From positions 1 through 21,490 of the forward strand of contig CAZPBC010000035.1 in assembly GCA_964584775.1 (NCBI GenBank): 21,490 nucleotides of DNA, read 5' to 3'. The translations under genes were made by a program, and so were the position numbers. The notes beneath the pieces were generated by a model. It had not been told where the DNA came from. It made no database searches and saw only the letters and a program-made list of their open reading frames with translations. Shown here one piece after another: positions 15,150-21,490 of this stretch. Positions within the stretch are counted from its first letter, which is position 1. Each line of letters opens with the position of its first letter. The stretch is from CAZPBC01 sp964584775. GTDB taxonomy: Bacteria; Chlamydiota; Chlamydiia; Chlamydiales; SLFE01.

Positions 15150-16466
15150 CAGTCGTCCCAGTTGATGGACTAAATAAAAAGGAACCGAAAGAATTTCATG
15201 ACTCAAAGACAAAGGGTCTTCTGAGATTTTCACTCCCAACTGGAGATTTCGAGATTCCATAAACTGTCGCAGTGACTTGAGGCGACCCGTGGATCCTGAT
15301 TTGACCTCTATTGGAGTCATTGATTGGTTCAAATTTACAAGAAAATCGATCTCTGCGTGACTAGATCTCTCTGCATTCTCCCAAAAATATAACCCTCTAT
15401 CAATAAAAGGATCTTGAATGGCAGACAACTCCTGGGCAACAAACTGCTCCGAAAGAATTCCTCGAAAAAGTGAAGACTCTTTCTCAACACTCAGGTGCCC
15501 ACCATCCCATCCTAAACTTAAAACAAGAAGACCTACATCTAAAAGAAAGATTTTAAATTTCTTTTCGCTCATTTCTGCTCTAAGAGGAAGTCCGGTTCCC
15601 TTAGTGAGATGAACAGGAAGAATAAGCCGTGCTTGCTGCAGTCGGTGAAGAGCCTCTCGATAATCTCTTGCAGGGTTAGCACAGTCAGGATCCACCTTAC
15701 TGAATTTGAAGAGTTTTCCTACAAGATTAGGCGCCTTTTGAAAGAGTTTTTTTAAATGGCGATGATCTGAGTGTTTAGTTGAGTATTTTCCAAAATCTAG
15801 CGCGTATAGATCGAGTATTGAAGACTGGCGCCGAGCTGTCTCTTGGAATGAATCCGTAGAAAGGAATGTCGACACCACTCCAGGCATACCTCCAACACAA
15901 AAAAACTCTTTCACAAAAGAAAGCAATCGTTGATGAGTTCCTTCACTAATCTTATCCCCCAACTGAACCTCATCCAGCCACTTGACAAGAGAGTCCTTTC
16001 CTCTTGCCAAAAGATACTCTCTAAAATTCAAAGGACCCAAATTCATCATCTGAACACGTCCAACGGGAAATGAAAAATTTTTATCTTCTAAGACGAATTC
16101 TAAAAGCGATCCAGCTGCAATGACCGACAACTCGGACATCTCTTCAGCAAAATAACGAAGACTCTTTAGAGCTTGAGGGCAGTCTTGAATTTCATCTAGA
16201 AAGAGTAGAGAATTTTGTATGCTAAGCTTTATCCCTGCTCTAAGCTCAAGTTCTTTCAAAATCTCCTTCGGATCTAAAGAATCAAAACATGAACAGAGAT
16301 GAGGGCTCTTTTCAAAATTTAAAACATGAAACTCTTCAAACTCCTTCTTACCAAACTCTTGGACAAGATAGCTTTTCCCCACTTGCCGCGCCCCTCTAAC
16401 GATTAAGGGTAAACGTGAAGTCTGGTTTTTCCAGGCGATCAGTTCTTTATAGAGTGTCCTTTCCAT
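15126..16466 (-). CDS. AAA_14/DUF4143 family ATPase (copy 2)
   Basis: This is a second P-loop ATPase of the AAA_14 plus DUF4143 family, only distantly similar to copy 1. Seen: Walker A GARQVGKS at 25-32, Walker B LLFLDE (D91, E92), AAGS sensor-like residues, PLNFREYLLA in the family core, and a C-terminal EIDFLV...IEVKSG pattern (D374, E387, K389) like a PD-(D/E)xK nuclease fold. It has 446 residues, near family length. The ATG lies 6 nt after the -10 TAAAAT (16473-16478), whose -35 TTGACG is at 16496-16501, so the mRNA should be nearly leaderless. A palindrome covers the promoter. Its 3' end overlaps the 13611-15149 gene by 24 nt. Its role is unknown. Confidence 0.93.
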   Translation of the reverse strand: MERTLYKELIAWKNQTSRLPLIVRGARQVGKSYLVQEFGKKEFEEFHVLNFEKSPHLCSCFDSLDPKEILKELELRAGIKLSIQNSLLFLDEIQDCPQALKSLRYFAEEMSELSVIAAGSLLEFVLEDKNFSFPVGRVQMMNLGPLNFREYLLARGKDSLVKWLDEVQLGDKISEGTHQRLLSFVKEFFCVGGMPGVVSTFLSTDSFQETARRQSSILDLYALDFGKYSTKHSDHRHLKKLFQKAPNLVGKLFKFSKVDPDCANPARDYREALHRLQQARLILPVHLTKGTGLPLRAEMSEKKFKIFLLDVGLLVLSLGWDGGHLSVEKESSLFRGILSEQFVAQELSAIQDPFIDRGLYFWENAERSSHAEIDFLVNLNQSMTPIEVKSGSTGRLKSLRQFMESRNLQLGVKISEDPLSLSHEILSVPFYLVHQLGRLLSQSKKI

Positions 16467-16472
16467 TCCCTT

Positions 16473-16551
16473 ATTTTAAAGTAACAGTGATTTTCCGTCA
16501 AAAATGAAGGAAAAACACTGTAAATTTGGCTCATTTATGACGGAAAATCAC
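16473..16551. repeat. Promoter-covering palindrome with an extra copy (ATPase copy 2)
   Basis: GTGATTTTCCGTCA (16487-16500) and its perfect 14-bp complement (16538-16551) flank 37 nt. Within these 37 nt lies a third, imperfect copy (about 16504-16519) that matches the 16-nt motif at 14 positions. On the minus strand the copy nearest the gene overlaps the -35 TTGACG (16496-16501) and the 17-bp spacer before TAAAAT (16473-16478). The sequence differs from the array of ATPase copy 1, but the position relative to the promoter is the same. Confidence 0.8.
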
Positions 16552-16568
16552 ACTTAAATGAAAACAGG

Positions 16569-19500
16569 CTAGGATTGAAGGGTACCCCAGGCCTTCTGGA
16601 TGGCTTCTTGTGCTGCGCCAATGATTTCAAAGAGGATGGGCTCTGCTTTTTCTTGCATCTGAGCTAGAGCGGAACCCTCTGAAGCGGCAGCAAGCTCAGA
16701 GAGACGATTCGCATGGGTCACTAAGTCTAAAACACGTTGATACTTTCCCGTCCCTTTCCCTTTCAGTGGAATCGGATGGCTGAGAAGCGAGCGGAGCCTT
16801 GAGAAATAAGGTTGTGTCAGAGGGGTGATTTGAAGAGCGGGAAGCGTCCTGCCTTCAAGGTAAGAGGTGGGTTTAGTCAGCACACGGCTTAGGAGAGAGA
16901 GATCATTCGTCTTCAGAAGCGAGGTGCGCTCCTTGACCTCAGGCTCATTGGTCTTCACAAACATCACGTGAACACCCTTGCAATACAACGGGAGGTGAAA
17001 AAGAGAGGCCCGGTAAACATCACTGAGTAGCCGCGTTGCAAGCACAAGAACATCCAACCAACCACGGGGGGTTTTCTCTAAAAGACTCCGATCGTTCATC
17101 GCAAAGCGGAGCTCCCTCAGTCTCTCTTCTGCGTTCACAATAAACTCATCTCTCATTTTCTTTTCCCACCGCGCGTGCCCCGCTCGCCTCTTTCCAGTTA
17201 AACTCTGCAGCTGAGCTAAATCCAACACCGCCGTCATGAACTTAAGGGCTCTTAAGGCCGACTCTTTATCCATCACTCTCTCGACGCTGTCCGCCTCCAA
17301 CTTCGAGGATAGACTGCTATTAAAAGCACTTTGAGCAGCTTTTGTCACTTGAGGTGCTCCCGTCCCTTCTTCAGAGGTCAAGTCCTTCAAGACGCCTCCA
17401 TCGACCACTTTGCCTTTTTCAGAACCGGCACTCAAGGCATCCAAAAGAGATCGAAGCCAGAGCTCAGAGGGTTCAATGATCTCTTTTTCCAGCCAGTGAA
17501 CTGCAAGAGCCTGCTCTTGGGGTTCTGGGCTCATCAAAGACCTCATTGCTGCAAACCACTCTTTTCCAAAATCCGTTGTTCGCAGTGCACGACCCGTGCT
17601 CGCATACCAGAGCACCGAATTGGCTTTCCTCAGTTTTTGAATCAGGGGATGAGAAGCAATTTCTGACCAAGGCTCCCCTAGGCCAGCAGCTCGAATAGGA
17701 GCTGCTAGAAGAGCCAAGTCATGCTCATGATGTAGAGGGTGGCCTCCCACAGTCGCTTCAATTGCTGGCTCAGATCCGATACGGATATCCAATTCGATGA
17801 GAGCAAAATCCAGTGCACTTTGAAGAAGAAGACGCACTCGATCAAGAGCTAACTTTGCGCGGTGCATGTTCCATGCTTCCTCTCTTGCCACGCCGCAAAG
17901 AACCTCCAGTTGTGCGAGAGAGTTGATCAGTTCTGTCTTTGCAGCTTTCGCAATATCTCCATGATGAGCAGGACCTGCTAAATTAGAGACCAGTTGTCTG
18001 AGTGGAACAGGAGGTGGTTCAGCAACGGTCGGAATCTCCTCTTCTACCTTTTCCTCGACAGGGGAGGGCCCTCTTAGAGGGATCCAATCTGCCGCAGAAT
18101 ATCCCGTCTCAGGTTGGGTCACTGGTTCAGGATCCAGCGCTTCCAGCTCTTCAACAAGCTTTCCCTGCAACCATTCTCCAGCTCGCTCTAACTGACCAAA
18201 CGTTGCATCATCGATAACGCTCAAGGTCGTCGACTGCAGAGCGTAAAACTGACGCAACGCCTCTAAAAGAGGAGTTGGAAAGCTCTGATCCTTGATCGCT
18301 TCATTGAGCTGATTCCAAGCATCAAAACTCAGCACTTGAAATATCACTAAACGAACCATCGGTTGCCAATCTTGATCTGTCGACTTAAGAGCCTTGAGAA
18401 GATCCACAACAATATCGATCTGCATGCTGTTATATCCAGCAAGAGCGCTGACTCTCGGATCGGGATGTTGACGATAAGAACCAATTTGTTGCTGAAGACC
18501 CTCCCAAACAGGCAAATGTTTACTGATCCGCTTGGATACTTTCCTGACAAGTTTGAACGAGACCGCTTTCCGATCCACCGCTTCTCTATAGAGCCACCCA
18601 GCAGCGTGAAAATAAATCGAACGCAACCAAGGCGTCAAATGCGCTGACAGAAATCCCGCAGTATGAGACAGGATGATTACTGGACTCTCCTTGCCTTCCT
18701 GAAGAAGACGATTCACCTCTACGCAGCAGGTGTGGTACTTGCCCTGTTGCTCAAACAAAAGCTCATGGATCTTCCTCATCCCTACAAGAAACGCCCAGGC
18801 ACTCTCTAAAGGAATCTTTCCTCGTGAAGAAAATTGGGAAGCAAGAGACTCCATTAATGGGGCTGCCTCATGAAGAGCCGCGATCAACTCTCTTACAAAC
18901 TCATCAACTTCACACCCCTCGCCTCTCTCTTGAAACTTTTTCAACTCATACTCATAGAGACCCGCGATGAATTTTAATGTAGAGGCATGCTCTTTAAGAT
19001 GTGCGAGAACAAGACCCCACTCAGGCTTTTCAGTACTAATGGATTTCGCAGACCTCGATACCAGAGCACCTTTAGATAAGGCGACATCAATATAGGCAGA
19101 AAGCGCCCTTTTCGCAGCAGTGACCTCTTTTCCTCCACGCAGCCCTATTTCATCGAGGAGTTCACTCAGGTCCGTAGACTGCGCACGAATCGATTCGTCA
19201 CACTCTGGTGGGATTTCATCATCACCGCCAAGGGGATTCATCGGGTCACTCACCAATGTATGCGTTAGAACCATGAAAAGAACTTCATACAGCCTTCCTT
19301 CTACTTTTTTAGAGGGTAGGCGTGAAGAAGAGCGGCTTCGGTTTCTGAGTAGATGACTCTGAACCTTTTTGAATAGCTCACTAAAAGTTTTGAACAAATT
19401 CAGGAAAAGTTCTCCCTTATGGGGAGCTAGACCCAAACCTGGAATCTCTATACTCGCACTAGGATCTTGACGCTGTGCAACCATTCTTTGAGCAAGCCCC

Positions 19501-19715
19501 AGAGCTTGTTGGAGAGGCGGGGGTGGAGCACCCGCTCGCAAAGCCGCCACCCTTTGAGGATCCAGTGGTGCCCCGCCACCCTCAACTGGTAACTGCACTC
19601 CAAAGTGCCGCATGATATCTTGTAGCATCTCAGGGTCAGGGGCCTCAACCGGCTCGCCCTGTTGCTGACCAGCAGCAAGCATTTGCATTAAAATTCGAGG
19701 ATCAAAAGGTTGCAT
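16569..19715 (-). CDS. Very large orphan alpha-helical protein, 1048 residues
   Basis: This is an uncharacterised 1048-residue protein with no family I recognise. The first 95 residues are Gln/Pro/Gly-rich and probably disordered. A basic Ser/Arg-rich stretch follows (about 120-135), and almost everything after that is predicted helical and Leu-rich, with one Pro/Glu-rich break near residues 550-575. There is no signal peptide or clear membrane segment. On the minus strand TACAAT (19723-19728) ends 7 nt before the ATG, with TTGCTA (19746-19751) 17 bp upstream, so it is probably transcribed without a leader; no Shine-Dalgarno is visible. The frame is long and unbroken, so coding is certain. 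A lineage-specific structural protein or secreted effector is possible. Confidence 0.9.
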   Translation of the reverse strand: MQPFDPRILMQMLAAGQQQGEPVEAPDPEMLQDIMRHFGVQLPVEGGGAPLDPQRVAALRAGAPPPPLQQALGLAQRMVAQRQDPSASIEIPGLGLAPHKGELFLNLFKTFSELFKKVQSHLLRNRSRSSSRLPSKKVEGRLYEVLFMVLTHTLVSDPMNPLGGDDEIPPECDESIRAQSTDLSELLDEIGLRGGKEVTAAKRALSAYIDVALSKGALVSRSAKSISTEKPEWGLVLAHLKEHASTLKFIAGLYEYELKKFQERGEGCEVDEFVRELIAALHEAAPLMESLASQFSSRGKIPLESAWAFLVGMRKIHELLFEQQGKYHTCCVEVNRLLQEGKESPVIILSHTAGFLSAHLTPWLRSIYFHAAGWLYREAVDRKAVSFKLVRKVSKRISKHLPVWEGLQQQIGSYRQHPDPRVSALAGYNSMQIDIVVDLLKALKSTDQDWQPMVRLVIFQVLSFDAWNQLNEAIKDQSFPTPLLEALRQFYALQSTTLSVIDDATFGQLERAGEWLQGKLVEELEALDPEPVTQPETGYSAADWIPLRGPSPVEEKVEEEIPTVAEPPPVPLRQLVSNLAGPAHHGDIAKAAKTELINSLAQLEVLCGVAREEAWNMHRAKLALDRVRLLLQSALDFALIELDIRIGSEPAIEATVGGHPLHHEHDLALLAAPIRAAGLGEPWSEIASHPLIQKLRKANSVLWYASTGRALRTTDFGKEWFAAMRSLMSPEPQEQALAVHWLEKEIIEPSELWLRSLLDALSAGSEKGKVVDGGVLKDLTSEEGTGAPQVTKAAQSAFNSSLSSKLEADSVERVMDKESALRALKFMTAVLDLAQLQSLTGKRRAGHARWEKKMRDEFIVNAEERLRELRFAMNDRSLLEKTPRGWLDVLVLATRLLSDVYRASLFHLPLYCKGVHVMFVKTNEPEVKERTSLLKTNDLSLLSRVLTKPTSYLEGRTLPALQITPLTQPYFSRLRSLLSHPIPLKGKGTGKYQRVLDLVTHANRLSELAAASEGSALAQMQEKAEPILFEIIGAAQEAIQKAWGTLQS

Positions 19716-19722
19716 TTAAAAA

Positions 19723-19767
19723 ATTGTAGTGACCTAACAATTAACTAGCAAGCAAACCTAGTTAATT
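19723..19767 (-). promoter_or_regulatory. Promoter of the 1048-residue gene with an overlapping inverted repeat
   Basis: On the minus strand the -35 TTGCTA (19746-19751), 17-bp spacer and -10 TACAAT (19723-19728) precede the ATG at 19715. AATTAACTAG (19739-19748) and CTAGTTAATT (19758-19767) form a perfect 10-bp inverted repeat with a 9-nt gap, overlapping the -35 and part of the spacer. It lies in the gap shared with the divergent gene at 19851 and could bind a dimeric regulator. Confidence 0.5.
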
Positions 19768-19789
19768 TTCATCTATATGTTTATTTCGG

Positions 19790-19819
19790 TTGATGTTTAT
19801 AGAACCCTAGATGTACGAT
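19790..19819 (+). promoter_or_regulatory. Possible promoter of the acidic repeat protein
   Basis: TTGATG (19790-19795) and TACGAT (19814-19819) are separated by 18 bp, a modest match to a sigma-70-type promoter. They would give a leader of about 25 nt that includes the AAGGA ribosome site. Confidence 0.35.
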
Positions 19820-19850
19820 TTTTTAAAAAAATGAATCAAGGATTTTTTAT

Positions 19851-21230
19851 ATGTCAAAAATTACAACTTTCCAACTAGAGCAAACAGCACAAATCGACGC
19901 TGCTCTAGAGCGCACTGAAGAGGGACGCTTTTACCACTGGACTCGCTCGACCCTAGTTCAAGTCGATGGCCGCATCCATGAGGTCGCGCTCAACATTTTC
20001 GAAAGAATTTACCAAGCTCTCCTATCCCTGGTCGGCTCCGACTATCTTTCATCCCTTTTCGAAGGAAAGACTGTCAAACAGCTAGACAGAGAAACTGTGA
20101 GAAAAAACACAAATCTTATTACTGCTTTTAAGGCGGATTTTGACGAAGGTTTTGATGCTCGTATCCGTGATATGCCGCATGATCATGCTGTAGAACAAAC
20201 AGCGAAGCCTGTCAATCCTGATGCTGTCCCCACTTCCTCCTCTGTTTCTGATGGTGCTTCTTCTGAAGAACCAATTATTAGCGATGATGAGAGTGAGGGA
20301 CCGGCTGCAGATCCTACTGCTTCTGATGATGACTCTGTTGCTGACACTGAACCAGATCCTGCTGCTGTCGATGCTTCCTCTGCTACTTCGGAAGGACCAA
20401 ATATTACCGATGATGAAGGTGAGGAACCGGCTGCAGATCCTACTGCTTCTGATGATGACTCTGTTGCTGACACTGAACCAGATCCTGCTGTTGTCGGTGC
20501 TTCCTCTGCTACATCTACGGTTGATACTGACCCAGCTGCTGACGCTGACCCAGTTGTTCAACCTGAACCGGCTGTATTGGAGCCGCCAGCTGTACCCAAA
20601 TGGAAGCCGACTACAAAAATGGAAAGACTCATTGACGACACACACAGCTCTGTTACAGAGCTCCATGCATTAGCCGTAAAATTTGAAAAGTACTATGCAA
20701 CTGGAGTCGAAGAAGAAACATTCGATAGAATTGCAAAGGACATTTGCTCTACATCTCAGTTAGATCCGCTTGGGAATATTGTAGCTACGTTCGTTTATCT
20801 TAAAATTACATCTGATCGTAGAGCCCCCAGCTATATTAGTACTCCAGCGTCTCGTCGCGACTCTTATTATTATTTTGATCATAAAGGATCGAACGCTGTT
20901 CTGTTCGATCAAAATTTTGCGAAGAAAATTGCTGATCAACTCTCTCACTCAAAAATCTCCATCCCAGAAATAGAGGATAATGAGAAGCTTCAAGGCTCGA
21001 TAAGCAGTGTCGTTGGAAAAATAAACAAACAGCTCTTCGAACACCTACTTGCCCGTCTTATTGCAGAAGATATTTTTGGTGTTACACAACCCACTATTAA
21101 AGTCTCTATTGAAGATGGGACCATTGAAGCTCTAAATTTCTTGAAAAGAAACGACCGCATAGTGGACTACAGAACAACTGAAGGAAATGCAATAGTATAC
21201 GTCCACATTCGAAGCTCGGAATCGCCCTAA
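19851..21230 (+). CDS. Acidic repeat protein, 459 residues
   Basis: This is a three-part protein of unknown function. Residues 1-110 form a helical N-terminal domain with no signal peptide. Residues 115-255 are a disordered linker dominated by Asp, Ala, Pro, Ser and Glu. Residues 255-459 form a folded C-terminal domain that I do not recognise. The linker contains two adjacent 42-residue repeats, encoded by 20265-20390 and 20391-20516, of which 65 bp (20300-20364 and 20426-20490) are identical, so the duplication is recent. AAGGA lies about 8 nt before the ATG. A hairpin follows the stop. Divergent from the 1048-residue gene. An exported, host-directed protein is possible but not shown. Confidence 0.88.
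   Translation: MSKITTFQLEQTAQIDAALERTEEGRFYHWTRSTLVQVDGRIHEVALNIFERIYQALLSLVGSDYLSSLFEGKTVKQLDRETVRKNTNLITAFKADFDEGFDARIRDMPHDHAVEQTAKPVNPDAVPTSSSVSDGASSEEPIISDDESEGPAADPTASDDDSVADTEPDPAAVDASSATSEGPNITDDEGEEPAADPTASDDDSVADTEPDPAVVGASSATSTVDTDPAADADPVVQPEPAVLEPPAVPKWKPTTKMERLIDDTHSSVTELHALAVKFEKYYATGVEEETFDRIAKDICSTSQLDPLGNIVATFVYLKITSDRRAPSYISTPASRRDSYYYFDHKGSNAVLFDQNFAKKIADQLSHSKISIPEIEDNEKLQGSISSVVGKINKQLFEHLLARLIAEDIFGVTQPTIKVSIEDGTIEALNFLKRNDRIVDYRTTEGNAIVYVHIRSSESP
20265..20516 (+). repeat. Tandem 126-bp coding repeat (two copies)
   Basis: Two 126-bp units (20265-20390 and 20391-20516) lie head to tail in frame and encode 42-residue acidic repeats. A stretch of 65 bp is identical between them. 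Such repeats change copy number easily by slippage or recombination, so length variation between strains would be expected. Confidence 0.9.
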
Positions 21231-21490
21231 AAAAACTGTTCGATCAATTGCAGGACAGTTTTTTTGAACAGCCCGAAGATAATCTAAAGAAGAAAAATTT
21301 AGCTCAATTATATCCGGAATCTCTTGTGCAAAAAGGCAAAACAGCATATCTGGGGAATCGTTATTTTGCCGGGATCAGTATCTTTCCCTTTCAATATGTG
21401 AACAGACAGAAAAAGTTATTGATCACTTCGGAAATGACTTTCCGCATCACAATTCATGGCAATAAAACCCAAAGCCGCAGTTTTTCCGGC
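21182..21490 (+). CDS. Partial frame resembling the propeptide of C25 (gingipain-type) proteases
   Basis: A frame open from 21182 to the window end has no in-frame ATG before about 21434; the only plausible start is TTG at 21248. From about residue 40 its translation reads like the inhibitory propeptide of C25 peptidases, which are secreted Cys proteases of Bacteroidota, Cloacimonadota and related bacteria: YPESLV, a Gly then R (LGNRYFAGISI), PFQYV and a hydrophobic strand (LLITSEMTFRITI). This propeptide is normally preceded by a signal peptide and about 100 residues that are absent here. It overlaps the end of the acidic repeat gene. It is either a truncated gene remnant or a join to foreign sequence. 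The match is by eye only. Confidence 0.45.
21229..21265 (+). terminator. Weak terminator-like hairpin
   Basis: AAAAAAACTGT (21229-21239) pairs with ACAGTTTTTTT (21255-21265) around a 15-nt loop. It begins inside the TAA stop of the acidic repeat gene and ends in seven T. The GC core is only two pairs, so it may terminate weakly. It also coincides with the point where the next open frame changes character. Confidence 0.5.

Noticed and set aside
20082..20666. Frames antisense to or offset from the acidic linker (Ser/Arg-rich or Leu-rich)
   Set aside because: They arise from the repetitive GATGATGACTCT-type codons of the real gene and have repeat-driven low-complexity composition.
1..21490. tRNA, rRNA, insertion sequence or transposase
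   Set aside because: No cloverleaf, rRNA-like stretch or transposase motif was seen on either strand by eye.

Overview
This window most likely comes from a member of the Chlamydiota, probably an environmental (Parachlamydiales- or Simkania-like) lineage. The clearest clue is a eukaryotic-type UDP-N-acetylglucosamine pyrophosphorylase gene directly followed by gpsA, the neighbours known in Chlamydia trachomatis as CT715 and CT714. The rest fits: several large orphan alpha-helical proteins, Sel1-repeat proteins with long hydrophobic N-terminal regions, a lipoprotein and an acidic repeat protein. The lineage is inferred from gene content only; no search was run.

Layout. 1-262 is intergenic, with a small inverted-repeat cluster and a terminator for a small orphan gene on the minus strand (263-655). 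An orphan plus-strand gene (762-1421) meets an AAA_14/DUF4143 ATPase gene tail to tail; upstream of the ATPase lies an array of four palindromic 31-mers. Next come a small secreted protein (minus) and a plus-strand metabolic cluster: NYN-domain nuclease, UDP-GlcNAc pyrophosphorylase, gpsA, and a fused NAD(P)H-hydrate epimerase/dehydratase. From 7769 to 12305 the minus strand holds two translationally coupled paralogous Sel1-repeat membrane proteins and a lipoprotein. The plus strand then carries a family-92-like glycosyltransferase, a small ORF broken by an in-frame TAA, and a putative HExxH protein. A second AAA_14/DUF4143 ATPase (minus) has its own, different palindrome upstream. A 1048-residue orphan (minus) and a 459-residue acidic repeat protein (plus) diverge from a shared intergenic region. 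The last 250 bases contain an open frame resembling the propeptide region of gingipain-type (C25) proteases; it lacks its N-terminus and looks foreign to the chlamydial sequence.

How it fits together. The metabolic genes supply cell-envelope and lipid precursors (UDP-GlcNAc, sn-glycerol-3-phosphate) and repair damaged NAD(P)H. The accessory genes look like cell-envelope, host-contact or mobile functions.

The most interesting pattern is shared by the two DUF4143 ATPase genes. Each has a TTGAC(T/G)-17 bp-TAAAAT promoter whose -10 lies 6-7 nt from the ATG, so the mRNA should be essentially leaderless. In each, a gene-specific palindrome covers the -35 and the spacer. This suggests self-regulation, or a private DNA target for each ATPase. 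Several other genes here also have -10 elements very close to their starts.
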